Assembly: GCF_001949125.1 (NCBI RefSeq)
Contig: NZ_MSTI01000152.1
Coordinates: forward strand, 1-55,828
Length of the DNA stretch: 55,828 nucleotides
From: Deinococcus marmoris
Lineage (GTDB): Bacteria; Deinococcota; Deinococci; Deinococcales; Deinococcaceae
Direction of reading: 5' to 3'
A program made the position numbers and the translations under genes. Positions within the stretch are counted from its first letter, which is position 1; each line of letters begins with the position of its first letter. The notes under the pieces were generated by a model. It had not been told where the DNA came from. It searched no databases and worked only from the letters and a program-made list of their open reading frames with translations. This document shows positions 44,460-52,597 of the stretch, in pieces.

Positions 44460-44623
44460 AGAAAGATCAAGAAACCCGCACCAAACCGCAATCTTTCTTG
44501 AATGTTTCATCTGAACGTTGAAAGGGCGGGGGTACGCTCCTGGTGTTGACCTGGCATGGACCGGACACGGGTGTCAGGCACGGACCTCGCTGCTCATGAG
44601 AACGCAGATCATGAGAATGCAGC
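44460..44623 (+). promoter_or_regulatory. Repeats upstream of the 44.7-55 kb operon
   Basis: The 281-bp gap (44410-44690) carries no gene. TCAAGAAA (44467-44474) and TTTCTTGA (44494-44501) form an inverted repeat, with AGAAAGAT/ATCTTTCT (44460-44467, 44491-44498) as an overlapping alternative pairing. Downstream, TCATGAGAACGCAGA (44594-44608) is tandemly repeated with two changes at 44609-44623. A GAACGTT at 44513 and CGCTCC at 44535 loosely resemble an ECF-sigma promoter. All roles are inferred. Confidence 0.35.
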
Positions 44624-44690
44624 GCGGCCCGAAAACACAGAGCCGCCCGAAAGCTCAGCGGATCGGCACACAAGACATGGAGGAATGATC

Positions 44691-46520
44691 ATGGCGAACG
44701 TCAGCGATTTTGTGATTGACCGGATTCAACAGTGGGGCGTCACCTGCGTCTTCGGCTTTCCCGGCGATGGCATCGGGGAATTTGATGGCGCGCTGGGCAG
44801 GGCGGAGCGCAAGGGCGAGGGCCTGAAATACATCCGCCCCACCCACGAAGAAATCTGCGCCCTGATGGCGACGGCGCACGCCAAGTTCACGGGCGAGGTG
44901 GGCGTATGCATCGCCACCTCCAGCCCCGGCGCATTTCACATGCTCAACGGCCTGTACGACGCACAGATGGACAACCAGCCCGTGGTGGCCTTCGTGGGGC
45001 AGCAGGGGCTGAACTCGCTGGGAACGTTCAACCAGCAGGAGAGCAATCTCGAGCGCGTTTTCGCGGACGTGGCCTGTTATGTGCAGACCATCGTGTCGCC
45101 GGAGCAGGCGCAGGCCGTGGTGGATACCGCTTTCCGCACCGCCCGCACCCGCCTGGCCCCCGCCGTGGTGATCCTGCCGCACGACGTTCAGAGCATGAAA
45201 ATGGAGGAACCGGGCCGCGAGCAGTGGGTCTCGCGCAGCAGTGCGGTTGCGCCGTCCACGTCCATCACGCCGCCAGACATGGAGATCAAGAAGGCCGCCG
45301 CCATCCTGAACGCGGGCAAAAAGGTGGTGGTGATGGTGGGCCACGGCGCGAACGGGGCCACCGACGAGGTGCTGAAAGTGGCCGAGCTGACGGGCGCGGG
45401 CATCATCACCGCCCTGCGCGGCAAACAGGTGGTGCCGTCCGACGTGCCGTACCACGCGCAGCAACTGGGCCTGCTGGGTTCGCGCCCCAGCCTGGAAATG
45501 ATGAAGGACTGCGACACCCTGCTGCTGCTGGGCACCAATTACCCCTACAGCCAGTTTCTGCCCAAAACCGGGCAGGCGCGGGCCATTCAGGTGGACCTTA
45601 AGCCTGAGCAGATGGGCCTGCGCTATCCCACCGAACTGAACCTGTGGGGCGACGTGAAGGCCACGCTGGAGGCGCTGATCCCGTACCTGGATGCCAAAAC
45701 GGATCTGGTCTGGCAGGAGGGCGTCAGCAAGGGCATGGTGGAGTGGGAACAGGAGATGACCGCGCAGGCCGACACGGAATACGAGAAACTCAACCCGCGT
45801 CTGGTCTTCCACGAATTGAATAAACGGCTGCCCCCGCAGGCCATCGTGACCTGCGACGCGGGCACCACCGCCGACTGGTACGGCCACCACATCCGGCTGA
45901 GGCGCGGCATGATGGGCGATCTGTCCGGGCGGCTGGCAACCATGCTGGCGGCCATGCCCTACGCCACCGCCGCCAAATTCGCGTATCCCGAACGCCCGGT
46001 GATCTGCACCATCGGTGACGGCGCGTTTCAGATGCTGGGCATGAACGAGCTGATCACCATCAAGAAGTACATGAACACCTGGGCCAATCCGCAGTTCATC
46101 ATCATGGTGCTGCACAACGACGATCTGGAGCAGGTGTCCTGGGAAATGCGAACCGAGGACGGCAACCCGCTGTGGGACGGCTCGCAGGATGTGGAGACGG
46201 TGGATTACGCCGGGTACGCCGAGTTGCTGGGCTTCAAGGGCATCCGTCTGAAGAAGGGTGACGATGTAGGGGCCGCCTGGGACGCCGCTTTCGCCTACCG
46301 GGGCGTCACGCTGATCGACGCCTACGTCAGCAAGAACGTGCCGCCCATTCCCGCGCACATCAGCCTGGAATACGCCATGAACACGGCCAAAGCGCTGCTC
46401 AAGGGTGACCCGGAGGAAGGAAACGTGATCGTGGACTCGGCCAAGGCGCTGGTCACCGAGGGCGTTTCGCGGGTCAAGGGGGCGCTGCACATCGGCCAGG
46501 GCGACAAGGACAATGATTGA
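44691..46520 (+). CDS. Thiamine-pyrophosphate enzyme (pyruvate oxidase/acetolactate synthase-like)
   Basis: This 609-residue protein has three domains. The N-terminal TPP pyrimidine domain (1-175) has VTCVFGFPGDGIGEFDGAL and the catalytic glutamate in PTHEE near residue 52. The central domain (about 200-330) has KKVVVMVGHGANGA. The C-terminal TPP diphosphate domain (about 360-560) has the GDG-to-Asn motif (CTIGDGAFQMLG to VLHNDDL). It resembles pyruvate oxidase-like proteins that decarboxylate 2-oxo acids. The start at 44691 is seven bases after GGAGGA; upstream ATGs at 44556 and 44685 are poorer. It is the first gene of an eight-gene run and overlaps the next gene by eight bases. The substrate is unknown. 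Confidence 0.85.
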   Translation: MANVSDFVIDRIQQWGVTCVFGFPGDGIGEFDGALGRAERKGEGLKYIRPTHEEICALMATAHAKFTGEVGVCIATSSPGAFHMLNGLYDAQMDNQPVVAFVGQQGLNSLGTFNQQESNLERVFADVACYVQTIVSPEQAQAVVDTAFRTARTRLAPAVVILPHDVQSMKMEEPGREQWVSRSSAVAPSTSITPPDMEIKKAAAILNAGKKVVVMVGHGANGATDEVLKVAELTGAGIITALRGKQVVPSDVPYHAQQLGLLGSRPSLEMMKDCDTLLLLGTNYPYSQFLPKTGQARAIQVDLKPEQMGLRYPTELNLWGDVKATLEALIPYLDAKTDLVWQEGVSKGMVEWEQEMTAQADTEYEKLNPRLVFHELNKRLPPQAIVTCDAGTTADWYGHHIRLRRGMMGDLSGRLATMLAAMPYATAAKFAYPERPVICTIGDGAFQMLGMNELITIKKYMNTWANPQFIIMVLHNDDLEQVSWEMRTEDGNPLWDGSQDVETVDYAGYAELLGFKGIRLKKGDDVGAAWDAAFAYRGVTLIDAYVSKNVPPIPAHISLEYAMNTAKALLKGDPEEGNVIVDSAKALVTEGVSRVKGALHIGQGDKDND

Positions 46521-47625
46521 CGCCCGGATCACCCGTCTGACTGTCCGCGCCTACAGCGTGCCGACGCTGACCGACGCCGAGACGGACGGCACCGCCTGCT
46601 GGGACAGCACCGGAGTCCTGATCGTGGAGGTGGAGGCGGGTGGTAAAACCGGGCTGGGCTACGCCTACGCCGACGCGGCTGCCGCTGGGGTGATTCAGCA
46701 CACGCTCTGGCCGCTGCTGGACGGTCAAAACCCGCTGGATACTGCCTGCCACTTCTGGACGATGGCCGGGGCCGTTCGCAACCTGGGCTGGCCGGGCGTC
46801 GCTGCGGGCGCAATCTCGGCGGTGGATGTGGCCCTGCATGACCTCAAGGCGCGGCTGCTGGACATCTCCCTGGTACAGATGCTCGGTGGCGCACGCGAGA
46901 GCGTGCTGGCCTACGGCAGTGGCGGCTTCACCAGTTACAGCGTGCAGGAGCTGGAAAAGCAGCTCGGCGGCTGGGCGCAGCAGGGCCTGAAGGCCGTCAA
47001 GATGAAAATCGGCAGCCGCCCCGAAGATGACCTGAACCGAGTGACCGCCGCCCGCGCCGCCATCGGCAACGACGTGGCTCTGTTCGTGGATGCCAATGGC
47101 GCGTACAGCCGCAAGCAGGCGCTGGGATTCGCCGAGAAATTTGCCGATCTGAACGTGTCGTGGTTTGAAGAACCTGTCTCCAGCGACGATCTGGCGGGGC
47201 TGAGGCTGCTGCGAGACCGTGGCCCCGGCGGAATGCAGATCGCGGCGGGCGAGTACGGGTACACGCCCACCTACTTTCATCACATGCTGGCGGCGGGCGC
47301 GGTGGACACCCTCCAGGCCGACGGAACGCGCTGCGGCGGTGCATCCGGCTTTCTGAACGCGGCGGCCCAGGCGCAGGGCGCGGGTCTTCCCCTGAGCGCC
47401 CACACCGCCCCGGCCCTGCACGCCTCCCTGGCCTCCGCACTGCCGAATGTGGTCAACGTGGAGTATTTCTTTGACCACATCCGCATTGAGGACATGTTTT
47501 TTGACGGTGTTCCCGAACTCAGGGACGGCTTCCTCTACCCAGACCGCAGCCAGCCGGGTCTTGGCCTGACCTTCAAGGCGGCGGACGCCCAACCCTATTT
47601 ACAGACCGAATGGAGGTCATCATGA
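46513..47625 (+). CDS. Enolase superfamily, mandelate racemase group (sugar-acid dehydratase or racemase)
   Basis: This 370-residue protein carries the full mandelate-racemase active site. There is a Lys163-x-Lys165 acid/base motif (VKMKIG). Metal ligands are Asp193 (FVDANG), Glu219/220 (WFEEP) and Glu247 (AAGEYG). The Asp270/His297 dyad is in LQADGTRCGG and SAHTAP, and Glu317 is in VNVEYF. The positions almost coincide with those of the Pseudomonas enzyme. The barrel is followed by a short capping tail. It may dehydrate or epimerise a sugar acid made by the GMC dehydrogenase encoded downstream. It overlaps both neighbours, so translation is coupled. The exact substrate cannot be read from the sequence. 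Confidence 0.9.
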   Translation: MIDARITRLTVRAYSVPTLTDAETDGTACWDSTGVLIVEVEAGGKTGLGYAYADAAAAGVIQHTLWPLLDGQNPLDTACHFWTMAGAVRNLGWPGVAAGAISAVDVALHDLKARLLDISLVQMLGGARESVLAYGSGGFTSYSVQELEKQLGGWAQQGLKAVKMKIGSRPEDDLNRVTAARAAIGNDVALFVDANGAYSRKQALGFAEKFADLNVSWFEEPVSSDDLAGLRLLRDRGPGGMQIAAGEYGYTPTYFHHMLAAGAVDTLQADGTRCGGASGFLNAAAQAQGAGLPLSAHTAPALHASLASALPNVVNVEYFFDHIRIEDMFFDGVPELRDGFLYPDRSQPGLGLTFKAADAQPYLQTEWRSS

Positions 47626-48632
47626 CCAGAAGTAAGAAACCGAGAATCGTCGTCGTGACGGGCGCAAGTGCCGGAGCGGGCCGCGCCGTGGCCGTCGCTT
47701 TCGGCAAGCGCGGCGACACCGTGGCTTTAATCGCACGCGGCAGGGCTGGCCTGGAAGGCGCGAAGATAGAAGTGGAATCGGCGGGCGGTAAGGCTCTCGT
47801 CGTTCAGTGTGACGTGGCCGATGCCGACGCGGTGGAGGCCGCAGCCGAACGCATTGAAACCGAACTCGGCCCGATAGACGTGTGGGTGAATGTCGCCATG
47901 ACTGGGGTGTTCAGCTACGTCAAGGACATGAAGCCGGAGGAATACAAGCGCGTGACCGACGTGAATTACCTGGGTTTCGTGTACGGCACACTGTCGGCCC
48001 TTAAGCGGATGCTGCCGCGCGATTCGGGGCGCATTATTCAGTTCGGCTCGGCGCTGGCATACCGGGGCATTCCCCTCCAGAGCGCCTACTGCGGCAGCAA
48101 GCATGCCATCCAGGGCTTTTGCGACTCTCTGCGGGCCGAACTCCTGAGCGAGAACAGCAAGGTCACGGTCAGCATGGTGCAGATGCCGGCCATCAACACG
48201 CCGCAGTTTGACTGGCTCAGAACCCGGATGCCCCGCAAGGCGCAGCCCGTCCCGCCGATCTACCAGCCGGAGATTCCCGCTGCCGCCATCCTGTACGCCG
48301 CCGACACCGGACGCCGCGAGTTGCTGGTGGGCTTTCCCACCTGGGTGGCCGTGTGGGGCAATAATTTCCTGCCCGCCGTGGGCGACTGGTATCTGGCGAA
48401 AACCTGCATCAACGGCCAGATGACCGATCAGGCCCAGCCCAAGGACGCCCCCGACAACATGTTTCACCCGCTGGACGACGAGAAGGACTGGGGCATGCAC
48501 GGGCGTTTTGATGACCGCGCACGAACCACGAGCTGGGAGCTGCCGCTGGATGAACACCGAACTCTGTTCGCGGGGGCGCTGGCCGTGGCCGTCGCAGGTG
48601 TCTGGGGGGTCAGCCGTGCGCTCCGCCGATAG
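47622..48632 (+). CDS. SDR family oxidoreductase with C-terminal membrane tail
   Basis: This 336-residue protein has the classical SDR core with VVVTGASAGAGRAVAVAF, CDVADADAVEAA, and catalytic Ser143, Tyr156 and Lys160. The NNAG motif is changed to VNVAM, which is unusual. About 80 residues follow the core, ending in one hydrophobic helix (LFAGALAVAVAGVWGV) that may tether it to the membrane. The ATG at 47622 follows GGAGG and overlaps the enolase stop (ATGA). It probably oxidises or reduces a sugar-derived substrate in the same pathway. Confidence 0.87.
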   Translation: MTRSKKPRIVVVTGASAGAGRAVAVAFGKRGDTVALIARGRAGLEGAKIEVESAGGKALVVQCDVADADAVEAAAERIETELGPIDVWVNVAMTGVFSYVKDMKPEEYKRVTDVNYLGFVYGTLSALKRMLPRDSGRIIQFGSALAYRGIPLQSAYCGSKHAIQGFCDSLRAELLSENSKVTVSMVQMPAINTPQFDWLRTRMPRKAQPVPPIYQPEIPAAAILYAADTGRRELLVGFPTWVAVWGNNFLPAVGDWYLAKTCINGQMTDQAQPKDAPDNMFHPLDDEKDWGMHGRFDDRARTTSWELPLDEHRTLFAGALAVAVAGVWGVSRALRR

Positions 48633-49005
48633 GGTTGCCACCGTCGCCACTGTCACGGCACTGGCCTCGCTGGCGGTCATCAGCGCCCGCCAGTTTGATC
48701 TGCTGGATCATCTGCCGGAGCTGCCCGGCAAGGTCTTTCAGTCCGACAAGCTGACCACTTCCGAGGACAGCAAGGTGCTGGGCCTGCCCGACGGTCCACT
48801 GGGCCTGGGCAGCTACGCGCTGACGCTGCTGCTGGTCTCGTGCGGCAGTTCGCTGGCGAAATATAAGGTGGGTCTTGACCTGCTGTACGCCGTTTCGCGT
48901 TCGGGCGGCACCTACCTGAAAAAGAAGGAGTTGTGCGGCTGGTGTCTCGTGGCGCTGGGCGCGAGCGCGGTGAGTATGGTGGCTTTGTGGGGGTCCGATG
49001 AATAG
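48616..49005 (+). CDS. Small membrane protein resembling vitamin K epoxide reductase (VKOR) domain
   Basis: The best start is GTG 48616, 17 bases inside the SDR gene, giving 129 residues. It has three or four membrane segments. The stretch SKVLGLPDGPLGLGSYALTL matches the pattern of VKOR second helices, and the last helix carries a CGWC motif (Cys107, Cys110) followed by LVALGASAVSMVAL, as in VKOR. The loop cysteines usual in active VKOR are absent; only Cys76 remains. It may be a divergent quinone-linked thiol-redox or electron-transfer protein. The relationship is by motif and is not established. Confidence 0.6.
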   Translation: MRSADRVATVATVTALASLAVISARQFDLLDHLPELPGKVFQSDKLTTSEDSKVLGLPDGPLGLGSYALTLLLVSCGSSLAKYKVGLDLLYAVSRSGGTYLKKKELCGWCLVALGASAVSMVALWGSDE

Positions 49006-49462
49006 GCTGGAGAAATGCGCCCAGAACGACGTAAAGGTCATCCTGTGTGACGTGAACCACGGACGCTTTGAAAAGAGCATGTCCGGCGTCACTGCTGCCA
49101 GCGCCCTGCTGGTCTGCGCCGAGGTCTATTACGAGCATTACAAGGGCAGTTTCGGCAACCGCGTAATGTGGTCTCCGATCATCGTGACGCCGCCGCTGGT
49201 GATTGCCGGAATCGCGGGGATTTTTAGCGCGAGGGCTGCCAAAACGGCCCTGCCAGCCGCGTCTTTGCTGTACATGCTGACCGGGGCGGTGGGCCTCGTG
49301 ATGCACATTCGCGGGGTGTCCCGCAAGCCGGGCGGCTGGAAATTCGCGGCCTACAACGTGGTCATGGGGCCGCCCGTGATCGCGCCGGGGCTGTTTGCGA
49401 TGGTGGGCGGTATGGGCCTGCTGGCCTCGCTGGTGCGGCGTGAGGGTGGAGATGACGACTAA
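48998..49462 (+). CDS. Membrane protein of unknown function
   Basis: This 154-residue protein has about four membrane helices (residues 28-46, 60-78, 85-105, 120-145) and few conserved polar residues. The N terminus is soluble and contains two cysteines (EKCAQNDVKVILCDVNHGRF). It overlaps the preceding gene by eight bases and the GMC dehydrogenase by 11, so it belongs to the same translation unit. With the VKOR-like protein it may anchor or receive electrons from the dehydrogenase, which has no cytochrome subunit of its own here. No family was recognised. Confidence 0.75.
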   Translation: MNRLEKCAQNDVKVILCDVNHGRFEKSMSGVTAASALLVCAEVYYEHYKGSFGNRVMWSPIIVTPPLVIAGIAGIFSARAAKTALPAASLLYMLTGAVGLVMHIRGVSRKPGGWKFAAYNVVMGPPVIAPGLFAMVGGMGLLASLVRREGGDDD

Positions 49463-52064
49463 ATCGCGCCCCCAGACTTCTGCCACACAGACCAATCCCT
49501 TCCGCTCGGCGGATCACCTGCCCAAGCAGCGCGGCGGACAGGCTCCCGATCCCAGTTATCTGCCGCGCCAGCGGGCCGGAACCACGCCGCAAATGCATGG
49601 GCGCTACCCCGATTTTGACACCCTCTCGCAGGAGAACGCCTGGGACGAGGTGACGCGCAAGGTGGTCTTGAAACGGCTGGAACCTTACGGCGAACCGAAG
49701 TTCTTTACGCCGCAGGAATGGCGCACCCTGTCCGCCTTCTCGGACGTGTTGCTGGCCCAGCACACCGCGCCGAAAGTGGACGTGCTGGCGCATGTGGACG
49801 CCAAATTGCACGCGGCGAACGGTGGCGGCGTCAACGGCTATCAGTTTGATGACCTTCCCAGCGAGCAGGACACCTGGCGGCGGGCGGCGGCGGGCCTTGA
49901 TGAAACGGCGCGGGAACGAGAAGCGGCGCAGTACGCGGACGCCAATCTGGAGACGCAAGCTGCCATCCTCAGCGATTTTATGGACGGCAAACTTTCGGGC
50001 GGCGCGTGGGACGGAATGAATGTCAAACGCGCCTTTCAGGTCATCACGGGCGATTTGCTGGAGGGTTTTTACAGCCACCCGTGGGCCTGGAATGAAGTCG
50101 GCTTCGGTGGCCCGGCCTATCCACGCGGCTACATGCGGCTGGGCATGGCGCTGGACGAGGACGGCGATCAGCGCGAACCCTGGGAGAAGCCGGAAACGCG
50201 CGATATCAACGCCGCTTTGCTGAAAGACAACGAGGAACATCTGGGCAGCAAGGTCAAAGCGGACGAGCCGATAGATCTTGACTGGCTCAAAACGGAGGCG
50301 GCACGCGCCGCTGCCATTTCCGCCGAACTTGCCGCCAATCCGCGCCAGTTCCGGGCCAACAGCTACAAGCGGCTGCTCAAGGGGGCCATCCAGCCCAAGG
50401 AGAACGACAGTTTCCGCCTGCTGCACGTCCACAAACGCGCTGTGCCGCAGGACAGGATGCGGCGCTACACCGATGACGACGAGGTGGATCTGCTGATCGT
50501 CGGCGCGGGTGCGGGCGGCGGGGTGCTGGCGCAGCGGATGGCCCGCGTGGGCTGGCGGGTGGTGGTGCTGGAGGGCGGCCCCTTCTGGGACCCGGATGCC
50601 GACTGGGTCAGCGACGAGGCGGCTTCGCACCACATCTACTGGAACGGCAAACGCATCATCGGCGGCGCTGATCCGGTGGCGATGGGTAAGAACAACAGCG
50701 GCCACGGCGTCGGCGGCAGCATGGTGCATTACGCGGGCTATGTGCCGCGCTTCCACCCGTCCGACTTCATGACGCACTCGCTGGACGGCGTGGGGGCCGA
50801 CTGGCCGATCAGTTACTGGGACGTGGCCCGCCATTACGAGGCGTGCGAGGTGGAGTTGCCCGCCGCCGGGCAGGACTGGCCCTGGGGCCACGTTCACCGC
50901 TACACCCACAGCCCGCACCCGGTCAGCGGCGCGGCGGAGCGGCTGATCGTCGGGGCCGACAAATTCGGGATGAACCTGAAAATCGGCCCGGTGGGGATTG
51001 CCAACGGCACCTTCGGCAACCGCCCGCACTGCATTTACCGGGGCTTTTGCCTTCAGGGCTGCAAGGTGAACGCCAAGGGCAGCCCGCTGGTGACGCACAT
51101 TCCCGACGCCATCAACCACGGTGCGGAGATTCGCGCCAACAGTACAGTGCTGCGGGTGCTGATGGACGGGGCGCGGGCGACGGGCGTGGAATACATCAGG
51201 GACGGCCAGATTCGCCGTCAAAAAGCCAGGAAGGTAGCGGTGGCGGGCTACGCGATTGAGTCGCCGCGCCTCTTACTCAACAGCGCCCAGAAGGATTGGG
51301 AGGACGGCGTGGGCAACCGCCACGATCAGGTGGGCCGCTACGTGATGGTGCAGGGTGCGCCCGTGGTGATGGGCCGTTTTCCCGAAATGCTGCGGACCTA
51401 TAAGGCCCCGCCACCCGAAATCAGCACCGAGCAGTTTTACGAGACCGATGATGAGCGCGGCTTCAAGCGCGGCTTTTCGATCCAGACTACCGGGCCGCTG
51501 CCCATCGGCTTCGCGCACAACATTCTGGGCGAGGGCCACTGGGGCGACGCGCTGCGCGAATACGGGCGCGACTACAACCACTGGGCCAGCCTGGGCGGCC
51601 TGTGCGAACTGCTGCCGAACGCCGACAACCGCGTGACGCTGGCGGACGTGACGGATCACAACGGCCTGCCCGTCGCCCGCTTTGACCACTCGCTGCATGA
51701 CAACGATAAGAAGAACATCGCCTATGCCATGCGCTTCATCAAGGGGCTACTCCAGCAATCCGGGGCGCAGGACATTATCGCTGTGGAACGCTTTGCCCAC
51801 CTGATCGGCGGCAACCGCATGGGCTTCTCGCCGGAGGACAGCGTGGTCAGCAGCGATCACAAGGTCTGGGGCACCGAGAACCTGTTCGTCACCGACGGCA
51901 GCGCCTGTCCGACGCAGGGCAGCGCCAATCCCGCGCTGACGATCATGGCCCTGAGTTCACGGCTGGGCGAGCGTTTCAGCCGGGGGCAGGTGCCGGACGG
52001 GCAGCCGACGCCGCAGCCGAAGCGGACGAAAGAGCGGGCGGAGTTGTTTGGGCCGATGGGGTAG
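49452..52064 (+). CDS. GMC dehydrogenase fused to a gluconate 2-dehydrogenase subunit 3 domain
   Basis: This 870-residue protein fuses two normally separate subunits. The N-terminal part (about 45-330) is the gluconate/sorbitol dehydrogenase small subunit (KFFTPQEWRTLSAFSDVLL; GFYSHPWAWNEVGFGG; AYPRGYMRLGM). The C-terminal part (about 350-850) is the FAD-binding GMC catalytic subunit (DLLIVGAGAGGGVLAQRMA, VVVLEGG, GSANPALTIMALSSRLGE). A Cys-x5-Cys-x3-Cys motif (CIYRGFCLQGC) is the type that binds a [3Fe-4S] cluster in FAD glucose dehydrogenases. No Tat or Sec signal is visible. It likely oxidises a sugar or sugar acid with electrons going to the membrane. The start at 49452 overlaps the previous gene. 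Confidence 0.9.
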   Translation: MTTKSRPQTSATQTNPFRSADHLPKQRGGQAPDPSYLPRQRAGTTPQMHGRYPDFDTLSQENAWDEVTRKVVLKRLEPYGEPKFFTPQEWRTLSAFSDVLLAQHTAPKVDVLAHVDAKLHAANGGGVNGYQFDDLPSEQDTWRRAAAGLDETAREREAAQYADANLETQAAILSDFMDGKLSGGAWDGMNVKRAFQVITGDLLEGFYSHPWAWNEVGFGGPAYPRGYMRLGMALDEDGDQREPWEKPETRDINAALLKDNEEHLGSKVKADEPIDLDWLKTEAARAAAISAELAANPRQFRANSYKRLLKGAIQPKENDSFRLLHVHKRAVPQDRMRRYTDDDEVDLLIVGAGAGGGVLAQRMARVGWRVVVLEGGPFWDPDADWVSDEAASHHIYWNGKRIIGGADPVAMGKNNSGHGVGGSMVHYAGYVPRFHPSDFMTHSLDGVGADWPISYWDVARHYEACEVELPAAGQDWPWGHVHRYTHSPHPVSGAAERLIVGADKFGMNLKIGPVGIANGTFGNRPHCIYRGFCLQGCKVNAKGSPLVTHIPDAINHGAEIRANSTVLRVLMDGARATGVEYIRDGQIRRQKARKVAVAGYAIESPRLLLNSAQKDWEDGVGNRHDQVGRYVMVQGAPVVMGRFPEMLRTYKAPPPEISTEQFYETDDERGFKRGFSIQTTGPLPIGFAHNILGEGHWGDALREYGRDYNHWASLGGLCELLPNADNRVTLADVTDHNGLPVARFDHSLHDNDKKNIAYAMRFIKGLLQQSGAQDIIAVERFAHLIGGNRMGFSPEDSVVSSDHKVWGTENLFVTDGSACPTQGSANPALTIMALSSRLGERFSRGQVPDGQPTPQPKRTKERAELFGPMG

Positions 52065-52207
52065 AGGTTGATAGGTGATGGTTGATGGAAAAAACACTGC
52101 GTACCGTTTTTCGTGAACCGCCTCCCCCCTCTTTTCACCGCGCACTGCTCCCCATTTTGTCCCACAACCTACGACCCACCCCCCACAACCACTCCAAAGG
52201 AGAATCC

Positions 52208-52594
52208 ATGTCCCAACCCTCCAATCCCGACATCGGCAAACTCGTCTGGGCCATTCCCGAAGGCTGGATTCCCGGCTGGAGCAACGGCCCCGAACCGGAG
52301 CTGCTGTCGCACGAGGCGGCCTGCATCCTGAACCCGAATGACCGCGACGCACACGTTGAAATCACCATCTACTTCGAGGACCGTGGTCCCGTCGGGCCGT
52401 ACAAACTGACGGTGGGGGCGCGGCGCACGCTGCACCAGCGCTTTAACACGCTGACAGACCCGGAGCCGATTCCGGTCAGCGTGGCCTACGCCTCGGTCAT
52501 TCGCTCGGATACGCCGATCATCGTGCAGCACACCCGGCTGGATTCGCGGCAGGCCGAGAACGCGCTGCTCAGCACCATCGCCTACACGGAGTAA
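52208..52594 (+). CDS. Sensory rhodopsin transducer (ASRT) family protein, no rhodopsin nearby
   Basis: This 128-residue protein matches the Anabaena sensory rhodopsin transducer family along its whole length (GKLVWAIPEGWIPGWSNGPE, SHEAACILNPNDRDAHVEIT, IYFEDRGPVGPYKL, PIIVQHTRLDSRQAENALLS). ASRT is a small beta-sandwich tetramer. The wider family has been proposed to bind small molecules such as sugars. No rhodopsin is encoded in the window. It lies between a sugar dehydrogenase and a glucoamylase, which favours a sugar-linked role. The ATG at 52208 follows AAAGGAGA. A 143-bp gap precedes it. Confidence 0.92.
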   Translation: MSQPSNPDIGKLVWAIPEGWIPGWSNGPEPELLSHEAACILNPNDRDAHVEITIYFEDRGPVGPYKLTVGARRTLHQRFNTLTDPEPIPVSVAYASVIRSDTPIIVQHTRLDSRQAENALLSTIAYTE

Positions 52595-52597
52595 CGC

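Noticed and set aside
44655..46532. 625-residue open frame on the minus strand
   Set aside because: It is antisense to the TPP enzyme, rich in His/Gln/Arg, with no recognisable domain.
49362..51221. 619-residue open frame on the minus strand
   Set aside because: It is antisense to the GMC dehydrogenase and has shadow composition.
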